Assembly: GCA_963773875.1 (NCBI GenBank) | Contig: CAVZCV010000020.1 | Location: 1-64,000 of the forward strand | Length of the DNA stretch: 64,000 nucleotides | Reading direction: 5' to 3' | From: CAVTYH01 sp963773875 | GTDB lineage: Bacteria > Planctomycetota > Planctomycetia > Pirellulales > JADZDJ01 | Shown: in pieces, positions 29,224-40,364 of the stretch | How the letters are laid out: each line of letters opens with the position of its first letter | How positions within the stretch are numbered: the first letter of the stretch is position 1 | Translations under genes and position numbers: made by a program | Notes under the pieces: model-generated | Database searches by the model: none | The model's input: the letters and a program-made list of their open reading frames with translations, nothing else | What the model was told of the DNA's origin: nothing

Positions 29224-29481
29224 TTATTTCGATTCCCAAACTAATCCACACAGCAGCAAGACCAGAGCAATTAGACCCGGCAGTTTCCTCCACAGTGCCA
29301 GATCAACCTCCGGAACCATGACTACATCGACGTACATCATCACGTTCTCCAGCATCAAGCCGATGAAGCAAAGTCCGCTCCACAACAGCAGCCGCACATG
29401 ACGTTGCGAATAAGTTCGTAGCAACAGAACGGCGCACAGCAAACAGGTCGCCGCCGACAACACATAAATGAAACCAGACAC
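29224..29481 (-). CDS. Three-span membrane protein, DUF5985-like paralogue
   Basis: GTG start at 29,481 with a perfect Shine-Dalgarno, AAGGAGGAATAACGTG. The 85-residue product VSGFIYVLSAATCLLCAVLL has three membrane segments and RTYSQRHVRLLLWSGLCFIG after the first, mirroring its neighbour. It starts one base beyond the upstream HTH gene's stop, so translation is probably coupled. Function unknown. Confidence 0.65.
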   Translation of the reverse strand: MSGFIYVLSAATCLLCAVLLLRTYSQRHVRLLLWSGLCFIGLMLENVMMYVDVVMVPEVDLALWRKLPGLIALVLLLCGLVWESK

Positions 29482-29482
29482 G

Positions 29483-29863
29483 TTATTCCTCCTTGCGGAA
29501 GCGAAACGCCTCCGCAAATGTTTTCACCTTCTCCAGTGGCTTGGAGTAGATCTCGGTCGTGACCGCCAGCCTTCGGTCGCGGTACGCCTCGGCTAATGAG
29601 TCAATCAGTTGGCGCGATTCCTCGGAGGCGGGCTGGTAGCGAAAACAGTTATTGGTCTTTGCCAAAAAACTACGGCGGACCAAATCCGCGAGAATCGTAT
29701 GGGCCATTTCCGATGTGAGCGCCAAACGGCTCGCAATCTCGCCAGGATGAATCTGGCGATCGGGATGTTCTCGAAGATGTAACAGCACTTCCAGCTGTGC
29801 TAGCGATTCGAGATTCTGGCCAATGAATTGTCGCAGCGGCGCGGGGAAATCTTCTGCCATCAC
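29483..29863 (-). CDS. Winged-helix transcriptional regulator
   Basis: 126 residues: LAQLEVLLHLREHPDRQIHP and GEIASRLALTSEMAHTILAD form a winged-helix recognition unit (about residues 20-62), followed by the wing (FLAKTNNCFRYQPAS) and a helical C-terminus that may dimerise. It heads an apparent operon with two small membrane proteins (one-base spacing), so it may regulate them. No ligand domain is seen. The ATG at 29,863 is followed by a second Met at 29,860. Confidence 0.7.
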   Translation of the reverse strand: MMAEDFPAPLRQFIGQNLESLAQLEVLLHLREHPDRQIHPGEIASRLALTSEMAHTILADLVRRSFLAKTNNCFRYQPASEESRQLIDSLAEAYRDRRLAVTTEIYSKPLEKVKTFAEAFRFRKEE

Positions 29864-30061
29864 ACACTTACTACATTGGAGAACGCTACGACGAATCGCC
29901 GCATCGAAGTTGTGCAGTCAAGAGAGCTTATCGAATGGTGCCCCGTCGACGCCAGACGTGATTCACTGAATCGCCACCATTTGGTTTTACTTCGAGACGT
30001 CTTCCAAACGCAGGATTCAGCTACCGCACGCCTGATGATAAGACCTTTCGACGTAGGAATA

Positions 30062-30286
30062 TCAATTCAGTTGCACGGAATGATTATCGGCTCTCCCTAT
30101 CGAAGTGTTGGTCGTCGAATGCGGCACGCCGGCTGCAGGTGATAAAAGTTCCGCGCGAACCACTTTGGTCTGATCTGGGCATTCAAAACCGAGTTTTACC
30201 CGAGAACGCCCAATACTGAGCACGACAATTGAAATATCAGGCGCCACGAGAATCGATTCTCTAGATTTTCGGCTGAACATTAGCAT
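30062..30286 (-). CDS. csrA: CsrA family translational regulator
   Basis: 74 residues. The start MLMFSRKSRESILVAPDI matches the CsrA consensus MLVLSRKxxESIxIGDDI, followed by IGRSRVKLGFECPDQTKVVRAELL, where the conserved Arg of the V-x-R-E/A-E segment contacts RNA GGA loops. It binds 5' leaders to control translation. The C-terminus is about 20 residues longer than usual (SPAAGVPHSTTNTSI...). It is a single gene next to a LysR gene. CsrA in planctomycetes is often linked to flagella or carbon control; no flagellar gene is nearby. Confidence 0.82.
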   Translation of the reverse strand: MLMFSRKSRESILVAPDISIVVLSIGRSRVKLGFECPDQTKVVRAELLSPAAGVPHSTTNTSIGRADNHSVQLN

Positions 30287-30586
30287 CGATTGGCCTCCAC
30301 GCGAGGGCGAAACCAGCAGTTAATTAATGCAACATGATGAAGCGTCAGTCCTCCTACCCTAGAATGGCACTGAGCATCGGACAAATCGATTCTTCCTTGA
30401 AGTACATCGAATTATTCTATGCGACCGACTGTGCGATGCCTTTCGATGGAAAGACCATCGATTTCCCATATCCATGAAGTGACACAATCCCTTGCGAAGT
30501 GCGAGCTTCCTTCGGTCGAGAAAGTTCGTCTAGGAGTCGTTGCGGTTGCACTTGTTCGTGCGCAGTGCAAGCGAGAATTGTTCATC
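30287..30586. other. Intergenic, no confident gene
   Basis: A 37-codon frame at 30,364-30,477 (MALSIGQIDSSLKYIELFYA and onward) has no ribosome binding site and is not proposed as a gene. Nothing else was recognised. Confidence 0.35.
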
Positions 30587-31486
30587 TTATGGCAAGAAAG
30601 TCCGGCGGGCGGATTCCCAGATTGCAATTACTGCAGGGTGTTTTAACTTACGTTCATTGGTAATTGCAAAATACTTCTCTTGGATTTCTTCAACTCGTCC
30701 GATCAAGTGCAGCTTGAACTGCCGGCGCATGCGTTTTTCCAGTACCGTCGGTGCTGCAAAGACACCGGCGCCTGCAAAACTAAATACTTCAAATAGATCG
30801 CAGTCGCCAACTTCGCAGCGTACCAGGGGTCGAATCCGTTGCCGCTCAAACCATTCTTCTAATGAGCGGCGAAGAGATGTGCCCTCCATCGGCAACTGGA
30901 TGGGAGCGCCATCCAGCGAATCCGGAAAACGGGATCGATATAGAGCGGCCTGTTTGGCGGTGCCGAGAAATGAAATGCTACATTCCCCGAGCAAATGGTT
31001 GAACAACTTACCCTTTACCAGCGGCCCGGCGGGCGCATCGGCGAGCACCACATCGAATTCATTCAGGAGAAGCTGGCCGAGCAAGCGATCCGTTTTATCG
31101 TCCTGACAGACGAGCTTAATGGGAGGTGAAAGTTCGAGGGCGGGTTTAAGCAGTTGATAGACGATCCAACGCGGCAGAATATCGGCAATGCCCACTTGAA
31201 GGCGAATCGGGCGAGCAGTCGGACGGCCCTTGATTGCATCGGCTAAGTCTTGCCCCAGTGAGAAAATCTCGTCTGCATATCGGTAAACAAACTTCCCCGT
31301 TTCTGTTAGCACGAGGTTCCTTCCAACCCGATCAAACAGTTTGACTTGTAAAGAGTTTTCCAGGGCGCGAATTTGTCCACTGATTGTGGGCTGCGTTAAG
31401 TACAGTTTCTTACAAGCTCTGGTGACGGAGCCCTCTCGAGCCACCATCCAAAAATAAAGCAAGTGATGATAGTTGAGCCAATCCAT
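30587..31486 (-). CDS. LysR-family regulator, NhaR-like
   Basis: 299 residues. The N-terminus MDWLNYHHLLYFWMVAREGS and the LysR HTH (TRACKKLYLTQPTISGQIRALENSL) are nearly those of NhaR, the Na/H-responsive activator, and are typical of its group. The C-terminal co-inducer domain (residues 90-295) is complete, with IRLQVGIADILPRWIVYQLL. It would activate a target gene on a salt or pH signal, but no NhaA antiporter is in this window. The promoter region (31,500-31,550) holds CGATATATCG and TTTTTCGATAT motifs that could be its own operator. Confidence 0.85.
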   Translation of the reverse strand: MDWLNYHHLLYFWMVAREGSVTRACKKLYLTQPTISGQIRALENSLQVKLFDRVGRNLVLTETGKFVYRYADEIFSLGQDLADAIKGRPTARPIRLQVGIADILPRWIVYQLLKPALELSPPIKLVCQDDKTDRLLGQLLLNEFDVVLADAPAGPLVKGKLFNHLLGECSISFLGTAKQAALYRSRFPDSLDGAPIQLPMEGTSLRRSLEEWFERQRIRPLVRCEVGDCDLFEVFSFAGAGVFAAPTVLEKRMRRQFKLHLIGRVEEIQEKYFAITNERKLKHPAVIAIWESARRTFLP

Positions 31487-32003
31487 GTAGCGTCCAATCG
31501 TGTTATCGTATTTTTCGATATATCGAGTAGTATAATCGAATAGAACCGATTAAGACGACGCACTACATTCGTGGCTGGGGAGTGGAACGCTACTTCGGCA
31601 GTGTTTACGGGTAATATTGCCGATTAGCCGAGCCGGAATCGGTTGGCGAGATTCTTCCCGCTGACCGCAATCCGTGGGACCGCGCTGATCTTCCGCGATC
31701 CTGCGCGGTCTCTTTTCCACTTGCCGTGACGCCGGTTCGATCCGCAGATTCCTGCACTTTGGTGGCTCGTCCGCGAACGCAGATTTTATCGATGAGTCCG
31801 CTAGTTTTTTCGATATGAACCGTTGGTTTTAAGGGACGACGATTCAATGGGAGTGGACGCGTGCGCTTCGGGTTTGGGCATACGCTTTGCTCGATACCTC
31901 TTCGTAGCTCAGATCAAGCGAATCCAAAGGCGTTCGGTGCCGCGAGATCGAACCGCCGCATCGGGCACGTTTGAAAAAATAGCAAATCGAATAGCGGTGC
32001 TCT
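31487..32003. other. Intergenic with AT-rich divergent promoter region
   Basis: No gene of conviction in about 515 bases. The palindrome CGATATATCG lies near 31,518, TATAAT-like sequence follows near 31,533, and TTTTTTCGATATGAACC recurs near 31,806. These repeated CGATAT motifs flank the LysR promoter. Confidence 0.4.
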
Positions 32004-32534
32004 ATGGCGGTCGTTAGTTCTAAAGAAAACTTCACTTTTCGCTTTCATGAGAAGACGTATAGTTTCGATTTTCCCAATGCCTTTCTGTTTGGCGATTCTC
32101 TAGCGCGTGCTGGAAATATTCATGCCGCCCGATTCGTATTCGCCGCACTGGCGAAAGTTGGTGGACGCGGACCAAGAGCGAAAATCATGTTGGCCCGATG
32201 CGAAGCGAATTTGCATAACTACTCTGAGTGCGCCTCAATTGTCGGGACGGCATTCGACACAACGGTTCCAGCAGACGATTTACATACGGCGCTCGTTTAT
32301 CAATCGATTGGCTTTAGGACGGATGCCATCGCTGCATTGAGTAAGCTGGCTACACAACTGAAGGACGCTCCGACGATCAGCCTGCTCCTCGGCGATGAAT
32401 TTGCCAAGTGCGGCGATCATGCCAACGCACGGCGCGCTTGGAGCAATGCGCTGCATCATGACGACGCGAAAGGGGGCGTCGCTCTGGCGGCAGCACAACG
32501 GTTAAAGGCACGCGGAAGAGTCAATTCCGAATGA
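32004..32534 (+). CDS. TPR-like hypothetical protein
   Basis: 176 residues. Repeating helix pairs, starting near residue 25 (FGDSLARAGNIHAARFVFAA) and again near 138 (GDEFAKCGDHANARRAWSNA), match degenerate tetratricopeptide repeats. No signal or membrane segment. It resembles small secretion-system chaperone or TPR adaptors; a secretin-like gene lies convergently nearby, which may or may not be linked. Function unknown. Confidence 0.6.
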   Translation: MAVVSSKENFTFRFHEKTYSFDFPNAFLFGDSLARAGNIHAARFVFAALAKVGGRGPRAKIMLARCEANLHNYSECASIVGTAFDTTVPADDLHTALVYQSIGFRTDAIAALSKLATQLKDAPTISLLLGDEFAKCGDHANARRAWSNALHHDDAKGGVALAAAQRLKARGRVNSE

Positions 32535-32543
32535 CGGCGATGT

Positions 32544-32690
32544 TCACGGCACTTGCGGGACGCCGTAGAACGCCGGACGTTTCACGTTTAACATCGCCAG
32601 CCGTGCGGTGTCGTGGAGCGGGCGTGCATAAATGCCGTTGTTGCTGCCGCCGGGGCTGCTCGGGTCTTCATTTGCTCAGGATTTAAATTC
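32544..32690 (-). pseudogene. Orphan C-terminal gene fragment
   Basis: On the minus strand the frame ends NGIYARPLHDTARLAMLNVK then RPAFYGVPQVP and stop. This looks like a conserved protein tail rather than random translation, but no N-terminal part is recognisable upstream. Family unknown. Confidence 0.25.
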
Positions 32691-32766
32691 GCGCGGGCCA
32701 CCTTCAACTATATCGTCGCAGTCATTGTTGCGAGTTCATCCGGACAAATGTCCGCGTCAATCACAT

Positions 32767-33787
32767 TCAATTTGCCTTAGCGCGCTGCGCGCCCGCCGGT
32801 GGATTTGGCAGCACTTCAGCGGAGACGAGGATCTGATAGGAACTGGCCGAGTCACTGGGCGTGCCGGTAATGCCGGTGAGGCTGACGATTTCGCCGCTGG
32901 GGACGCGAATCGTCGATTGGCCCAGGATGGCGATGTCGCTGCCCGTGCGTTGGTCGGATCGATCGGCAAATCTGGAGGGCTGTTCGGCACCGCTGGTGTT
33001 GCCAGTCGGCGCTGCTGCGGTCCGATCGGGTGCGCTGCCTTTGGGCCCGGCGAATCCCTTCGCGCTTGAGGGCGCAAATTAACATCGGGCGAAACGGCTT
33101 TGCCATCGGCGCCCACGTACGACTTCTCTGCATCAACTTGCAATGTGATCTCGCTGTCAGAACTCACGCGCCCGTTCGCCCGCACAATGGTGCCGAGATT
33201 TTCGTACGTCGTGCTGGATGTGCGTCCGGTGCTAGTAGTGGTCGTGGCCGCGACGCGCGGACGGCGCTCGCCTTGTTGCGCGAAGGCGGGGTTCGACTCC
33301 AGTGTTGTCAGTTGAAAGTGGTTCACGACCACGGCCTGACCGTCTCTTTCCAGTTGTTTGAGTTTTTCCAGCACGGCGCTGCGGCGTCCGGATGGTAAAA
33401 GCTCTGCGGAAGTAGTCGACGTGCGGGCGTCGGCCCGTTTGGCGGAATCGGGCTGCAGATCGACAAACCAGACTTCGATCGAAATGGCAGCAGCCTGGCG
33501 ATCAAGCTGAGAGATTAGTTTGGCAATTTCCGGCAGCGTATCGGCTGGCGCGGAAACGAGAATGCCATTAGAGGTCGGCGCTGCGACGGCCGTAATGCGA
33601 GCTCCCCCGCCGACGTTGAAAGTTTTCGAGATGATATCGGCCAACGACGCGGCAGGCGTGTGCTGAAGCAGGAAGAGCGAATGTTCCAGACGAACTTCAT
33701 CGGGCCCTGCTGCCGATGGTTCCGCCAGGCATGGGAGTTGTCGCAAATAGCATAAGAACGATTGCCGCCGACGAATGCACGTTTCAT
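32767..33787 (-). CDS. Secretin N-domain-like exported protein (frameshifted)
   Basis: About 340 residues in three frames. The ATG at 33,787 and, one frame over, HSSAAIVLMLFATTPMPGG give a signal peptide. The body starts HTPAASLADIISKTFNVGGG and TLPEIAKLISQLDRQAAAIS, an N1/secretin_N type fold. The frame changes near 33,065 between GCGC sites; the rest, IAILGQSTIRVPSGEIVSLT and SYQILVSAEVLP, matches the end of a GspD-type secretin domain (ENLGTIVRANGRVS precedes it). It lacks a full secretin barrel length, so it may be a short planctomycete relative, not a pore. A type II/III secretion link is inferred. Confidence 0.65.
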
Positions 33788-33930
33788 GATCGCCCTCCCG
33801 TGTGTGGATTCCCGTCCGAAGCAATTAACCCCGAGCGGCGGGTTGGAGTTTCGTTGGCCCTCCGGCAATTGCGAGCAAGCAAGCGATTTCGTTAGCCGCC
33901 TGCTAATGGCCAGCGGAAGCAGCGGCGTTT

Positions 33931-34419
33931 TCACCGCGTCTTCCATTTTGGATCGATATGCGGATCGTAGTCCTGCTTCTCGTCGGGCCGGAAGCCGGGC
34001 TCGTACTGGAATACATCGACGACGTGGCCTTGCATATACGCCTGGCCAGTTTGTGGTGAGCGGCGGAATTCCCAGGTGTGCTCCAGGTAGGCTTTGATCA
34101 TTTGGCTGGTGGGGCTGCGCTCCGGTCGGTAGCGGTACGTCCAGCGCATTTTTGTTTTGGCAGTAGTGGCGGGCTGCCCAACTTGCACTTCGATTTCGGT
34201 GTACTCGTGTTTTTCGTCAAAGAATTTGCGCTTCGTGATTTGGTGCTCTTCAAAATCGGCGTAGCCCACCCAGCGCTTGCCGCCGAATTCCATGTAGAAG
34301 CCCTCTGCGGCGATGATCGGCAAAAATGCCGACAAGCCGGCCTGCAGATCGTGCAACCGCCCCCACTGGTTAATGATGCGCCGTGATTCTTCGTCGGTAA
34401 CCGGTTCGAGTGAGTTCAT
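33931..34419 (-). CDS. Hypothetical protein, cystatin/NTF2-like in length
   Basis: 162 residues from the ATG at 34,419. It begins MNSLEPVTDEESRRIINQWG and contains EGFYMEFGGKRWVGYADFEE and WTYRYRPERSPTSQMIKAYL. One alpha helix then a sheet-rich body suggests an NTF2-like or similar small fold, but this is not certain. No signal peptide. The final part is rich in acidic residues (DEKQDYDPHIDPKWKTR). It overlaps no neighbour. Function unknown. Confidence 0.55.
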   Translation of the reverse strand: MNSLEPVTDEESRRIINQWGRLHDLQAGLSAFLPIIAAEGFYMEFGGKRWVGYADFEEHQITKRKFFDEKHEYTEIEVQVGQPATTAKTKMRWTYRYRPERSPTSQMIKAYLEHTWEFRRSPQTGQAYMQGHVVDVFQYEPGFRPDEKQDYDPHIDPKWKTR

Positions 34420-34810
34420 GGCGAGATGCCTCAGGCCCGAACGAGTGTCGGGATAACTCGGGTTAGTTTCACAAGCGGGAGGGGCGAGCTCAAATGCATC
34501 CCGCTCTCTCACCTACAGGGATGATTGTTGGGTTTATTTGCGACGTTCTTCTTTATATAGAAAATGGAATTGCAGATTTGCGAACAGTTCGCGACCCGAA
34601 TTGCAAATAATTCGTTGGCCATTGCCTTTTCGTGGATTGCAAGGGTAGCAAAGGACGTGCATTCGATGTAGGCGATGGGTATATTACTTGGCAGCCGATT
34701 CTTCGGCGTGAGCATTAGGGGGAGAGCGCACGGGGGTTGGAATTGCCATGCCGTGATCCAGCCCGTTCCATTCTATTGGATTTTTCCTGGAATTAGACAT
34801 CCAGGGGGAG
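34420..34810. other. Intergenic, no gene seen
   Basis: About 390 bases between divergent genes. A ribosome site-like AGGGGGAG directly precedes the start at 34,811. No other feature was recognised. Confidence 0.4.
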
Positions 34811-37388
34811 ATGTGTGCTTCCATGGCGAATACGCTAATCTTGCGCAGTGCTTCTTTTGTTTTTACGGCGCTGATCGTCGCGCTGTTTGGGCGGTTGTCG
34901 CCGGCCTTCGGCGATACGTTATTGTTTCAAGACGATTTCACACGGTCGGCAGACAGCGTCAACGATCCTGAGTTGGGCTCGCCGGGCAATTGGGTTCTGA
35001 CCCGAAATTCCACGATTGTAGCGGTGACGCCCAATGCAGATGCGCAAATTCTTACCGGCATCGTACGCATTGAAGGAACGCAAACTGGTCCACAGAGTCA
35101 GCGGCTGTTTTTCAACTCAGCTGGGCAAGTGCCCGGACCGAGCGCGTATCCCAACAATAACGACATGGCATCGGCCTACCACACTTTTAATTTAGATGCG
35201 CAGCAACAATATACGGAAACTTTCAAGTACGCGCTGCACCACCTTTCAACTTATCCACTGGCCGTCGATGGAGGTGCACCCTCGCAAGTGAATGGCGGCG
35301 ACTTTATCATCCCGCGCCGAAGGGAACGATTTTCCCGGCAATATTGGCTGGCAGATTCGCCGACTGGGCACTTCCGGCGGATCGGACCTTCCGCCGAATG
35401 CGCCGTTGTCGATCTTGGCATACAGCGGCACAGGACGAAGTGGTACTCCGGCCAATATTCCCGCGGGAACCGTTTTGTCGCTCCCGTTTGTAATGCAGGT
35501 CGATACGGAATATCGATTCACCGTGGCTGTGAACGGCGATTTGGCGACGCTGTACGTGAATGGCAAAGCCGTCGATATCAATCGCGACCTGGCGCTGCTG
35601 CGCGAAATTCAATAACGGTACCGCGGACCATGTAATGTTCGGCTACAACTCGATGGGAACGGCGCAACGTCGGACGCAGTTCAGCATTGATGATCTGTTG
35701 GTCGTTGCTCCACTGGCGCCGGTGACAGGAGTGCCCGTGACCTGGAACAATACGCCAGCGGGAACTTGGGACACGACGAGCACCAACTGGACGAGCACGC
35801 GTGGCGACCTCAAATACCACGAAAACGACGACGTCATTTTCAGCAACGCCAGCGGCGCGAATCTGGCAATCAATTTGAACAGCACGGTGAGTCCGGCGAC
35901 GGTAACTGTCAGCACCAATGGCAGCTATACACTGCAAGGCACGGGCGCGATCGCCACGGGTTCTCTGACGAAGAACAATACCGGCACGCTAACTGTGCTG
36001 ACTAATAACATCAACGATTTTGGCGCTACTGCGATTAATGCCGGCACAATTCAAGTCGGCAACGGTGGTACAACGGGCCAACTGGGCGGCGGCGACATTA
36101 CGAACAACGGGTCACTAGTCTTCAACCGGAGCGATGGCATGGTGGTGACGAATGCCATTGGTGGAACCGGCGTCGTGTTGAACAATGGCGCAGGCACCAC
36201 GACGCTCGCCGCACCCAGCACTTTTTCTGGCGGACTGAGCGTGAATGCAGGCACGGTTCTGCTCCTCAGCACGACTTCGGCAGGCACGGTCGCCCTTACC
36301 GCGGGTCCCAACACGACGGTCGGATTCTACAACGGCACGTTTGCCAATCCAATTGCCGCCAATGACGCTGCGATCAGCGCCATTGGCCTTGGCGATTCGG
36401 TTCTGACTGGCGGCTTGAGCGTGACAGGCAGTGCAACGGCGTTGACCGTCGATGCAAAAAATCTTGGCGGCACGAGTCGTAATATTATGGTCGATGGCGC
36501 ACTATCTGGTGCTGGAAATATTGCTGTCGCCAATTCGACGGCCGTTGGAGTGGGTGTTGCAAACAACCTAAATGCTGACGCTCAGCAGGGCTTTCGGCTT
36601 CGCAGCAGAGATCCAAGCACCTACAGCGGCGCGATTACCGTCAATAACGCGGCGAAGCTGGAGCTGCGTACGACAACTGCCGGATCGTTTAGCCCCGCGG
36701 GCACAGGAAAAATCGTGCTCACCGGTGGCACAATCACCGGCAACAACGGCGTCTATGGCAACTATTCGGAATTGGTCGTGCGCAACAACACGGCAGGAAA
36801 TGTGACGTTGGGCAACAACGTGGAAATTGCCGGAGCGGGCACAGTCATCGTAGCGGCAACAGCACTCTGCGTTTTGCGAATAGTAGTGCCGCGGCATGGA
36901 ATGGATTGGCATGACTATTTTTAATTGGACGCCAGCGTTTGATCACATTTATTTTGGCAATTCTGCGGCTGGACTAGACGCCACGACCCAATTGCCGCTT
37001 ATCACATTCGACGGAAAACAGTTTGGCCAACGAATTCTTAGTAAGGGCGAAAACTGCGAGCCGCCGATTTCGACAGTGCAAGGCGATTTCAACCAGAATG
37101 GTTTTCTCGATGCTGAAGATCTTCCGTCATGCTTCAGGCGTTGACCGATCTCAATGCCTTCTGGAACAGCCTGGATTTGACTCCCCAGCAGTTAGCCAGT
37201 CTCGGCGATTTCAATGGCAACGGTACAGTAACCAATGTCGACATCTAAGGAATGCTGATTCACTCTTCGGCTTCGGTAGTGCGGCCAGCGTTCCGGAACC
37301 TTCAGGTCTGGTGTTTTTGTGCTGGGAGCTTGCGGCGTGTGGCATTCACGTGGCCGCCACGATTCGGCGAGCGCATGGCGGAGCTTGA
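34811..37388 (+). CDS. PEP-CTERM protein with autotransporter-type beta-strand repeats (multiple frameshifts)
   Basis: About 850 residues over several frames. A signal peptide (VFTALIVALFGRLSPAFG) precedes a globular domain, then TWNNTPAGTWDTTSTNWTS, the PATRR-type opening of autotransporter-associated beta-strand repeats, with repeated GTLTVLTNNINDFG, STFSGGLSVNAGTVLL, STYSGAITVNNAAKLEL. A dockerin-like Ca loop follows (LGDFNGNGTVTNVDI, about 37,198-37,242), then the sorting tail SVPEPSGLVFLCWEL. Frame changes lie near 35,311 and 35,601 (both at GCGC), 36,870, 37,115 and 37,250. An exported, surface-bound protein is inferred. Five breaks allow a pseudogene. Confidence 0.72.
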
Positions 37389-40364
37389 AAAGCCGTCGCT
37401 GGGGATGAAACTTCGGGTCCCGTGGGGAATCAGGCGGATGGAAACGTCGTCGACCCAAGCTTCGCCCAGCCCTGTGAGGGCGAAGGTGAGGGTTAAATCG
37501 CCAGCATGCGGAGCGGCGCGGTAGAGTACGAATTCGCGCCAGCCATTGGTTTGATCGATGCGCTCGGCCAGTGCATCTCCGCCCAGTGAATCGAGAATCA
37601 TCAGCCCATCGACACTGCCGCTAATGGGCGAAGGAACGCGTACCTGGCCGCGGATGCAAACGACATCGCCGGCGTTCAAATGCACAGTGCGCTGGTGATC
37701 CACAGCGGCGGCGATTCAACGATTGTGGGCGCCGTCTTCGCATCGGTGGCGCGAACTTGCAATTTCAAACTCATGCGATCGGCATACGGCGCCAGCGGCG
37801 AGAGTTCGACGCTCGTCTGAACGTCGGGCTGAGTGTGCTCGAAATGTCGCCAGCCCGATTGCAGCATAACCTGCAGATTTTCGAAGTCGCCGCCGGTGAG
37901 CATGTTTTGGCTTAGAGGCAACTTGAGAATCGAATACATGAATGCAAGGTGATCGGGCAGTGTATTGAAACTCACCGCAAGTGGGCTGCAAATGGGCGAT
38001 GCCAGCGGCTTCACGGTTCGCTCCCAAGTTTCTCGTTTCCAGCGACCCAGCGGCAGTGTGGCGTTCCGCGCCGCGTAAAACGAGTGCAGGTAATCGCCGG
38101 CCGTGAGCAGTTGGTTCGCTCGGGCAATGTCTGTGCGTGAGGCAGCTAGCGACATAGCTGCCGGTGGCAGTTGGGTTTGACCAATCAAACGCTTTTCAAC
38201 CGATTCGCACTCGGCGAGCATCAAGGTGGCCAAATCGCGCTGTAATTGGGCGGCTGCGCGGGGCAAGTGCTGCTGCCCGGCGGGTCATGTCTCGTTCGAC
38301 TTGAGGATCCGACGTGATGAGCACAACGCCGGTGAGCGCAAAATCTTCCAGCGCGATGGCAGTGCCGCCGGTGATGCGTTCGTGACGCAGCGGCCGCAAC
38401 CCAGCGGGTGTCAATTCCCAAACGCGGTGACCATCGGGCACACCGGGCACAACAAGCGTCGCGGTTCCAGGCACCGGCGATTTGCTGGCGGCGGGAACGG
38501 TTCCGGCAGTTGCGTAGTCGTCGGCCTGTCGCGCACTTAAACTGTCGGCCCGCGTGCCGCCGCCGGTTCGCGAAAGCGCCTTGCTGCTGCGCAGATCGGC
38601 CGAGCCGTCCGATTTGCGCGTGGGTGTTTCGGAGATTGGCGCCGGCTTGGTCGGCAACTTCGCGGGCGGTCCGCTGCCGGCAATGGCAGGAAGTGTTGTA
38701 CCGCCGCCTTGCGGCGCCGCCACGTATTGCGAATCTTTGGGGCATCGCATGGCGACGACAAGCCTGGCAGTTTCGGTTTGCAGAACAATGCCCGTGATGG
38801 CCGGATCGTTCGAGGTGGCCGTGGTTACATAGTTGCCGCCCGCACCCCAGGGCTCGATCAATTCCAATTCCAGGTTCAGTAGTGCCAAGGCGGTGGCGCG
38901 CGTCCGCGTGGCTTCGTCGGCGGCATCTAATCGAGAGCTGGAGCCGAACTCAATGCCGCGCACTCCGCAGCAGAATGCCTGATAGGCGAGCAGTCGCATG
39001 GAATCGACATCGATCGACGGTTCCGCGGCCAACTTGCCGGACAGCGCAGCGGCCTGCTCGACGATGGATGGAGCAGCCTCGGTTTGCACTGCGGTCCAGA
39101 GTGGCGTGCCGAGGCGCGCCAAGCGTGGGCGATTTCGAATCCAATCGCCATAGTCTTTAAGTTGCAACGTGCTTTCCAAAGGAAAGCGATAGCTGGAAAG
39201 TAGATCGACTTGCCGGCTATACGCCAACAAATCTTCTTCTGCGCTGCAAACGAGCGGCCGCCGAAGTTGCCGATCGAGCTGCCGAAGCTGCTTGCTCAGC
39301 GCAACCGTCGGCAGCAGTTCACGATTTGCCAGCCCGAGGCCCAAATGCCAGGCGAGGACCGGATCGAATGCCGGCGTGATTGCGGAAAGTACATTGCCCT
39401 CGGTGCCCTGAGCCGCGCTGCCGGGCGGCGGGCCGATTAGCCAGAGCCCAAGTTGCTTGGCTTCCGCGAGCATTGCATCACTAAATTGCCCGCTCGATCG
39501 CACGGTGTTGAAGCCTTGTTGCTTGAGCCATGCGAGCGGCTCTCCTTGCGTCGCAACAATCCGCGGGTAAAACGGCCTGCCATCTACAAGCAGGACCGAG
39601 CCGGAGAGCGTGACTTGATGTAACCCGGTCGCTGCGTTTGACCAATTGGGATTTGTCGCCGACGTGCTGGCGGCAACCGGGACGATCGGGCCATTGGCGG
39701 AGACCGGCTGCACTGCGTTTCGATTTGGATTTGTGCCTTCAATCGGCACGATGCCGGCCACATCAAGGTCGTCAATGGTCACCGCGGTCTGACCAGGTCC
39801 GCCATAGACGTTTAGGAGAATCTTGTCGACGTAGGCTTCACGCGGATCGACCTGCGGTCCTGCTTGCGCGCGCAGCACACGCACTTGGCGTGTGACGAGT
39901 TGCGGCGTGTCGACAATTTTTAGTTGCTGCCAAGAGCCGACGGCGGAGTAGCTGTCGCCGCGAATGAGCGTGACCATCGGCTGGCCAGTGCGCGGATCGG
40001 GTGAGTGCGGCAAAACCACGCGCGCCAGAATTTGAATGCCGGGCCGATTCGCCTTTACCCACACACAGGGCACAAGTTCGGCCACAATTCGCGCAGTGCC
40101 GATATCATGCGCAAAATAGACATGCGTGCCTCCGGTACCGGAGATTTGCACAAGTTCGCTGCCCTGGCCGGTGTGCGCATCGCCCGTGAATCTGTGATGA
40201 GCTTCGACTCGGTACGTTAAATCGGCCTCCGCGGCTTGCCAGGAGACTTGCGGACCTTCGAAACTCTCGGGAACTGCCGCTAGCGCTGGCGAAACTGCCG
40301 GAACTGCCAATGCGCAGGCGGCTAGAAGCACCGAAGTAAGCAGTCTATGCCAGGCGCTGTCCAT
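37302..40364 (-). CDS. Large exported protein, planctomycete-type, unknown (frameshifted)
   Basis: About 1,000 residues. A signal (LLTSVLLAACALAVPAVSPA) precedes a beta-sandwich domain (PESFEGPQVSWQAAEADLTY), a glycoside-hydrolase-like TIM-barrel region (DGRPFYPRIVATQGEPLAWL, LGLWLIGPPPG), a Ser/Thr-rich linker, then helical and second beta-sandwich parts. Frames change near 38,258 (GCGC) and near 37,700. A family was not recognised; the layout recalls large planctomycete secreted glycan-handling proteins. Its end overlaps the convergent PEP-CTERM gene by about 87 bases, so one stop may be misplaced. Confidence 0.62.

Noticed and set aside
30364..30477. A 37-residue protein near csrA
   Set aside because: No ribosome binding site and no recognisable pattern.
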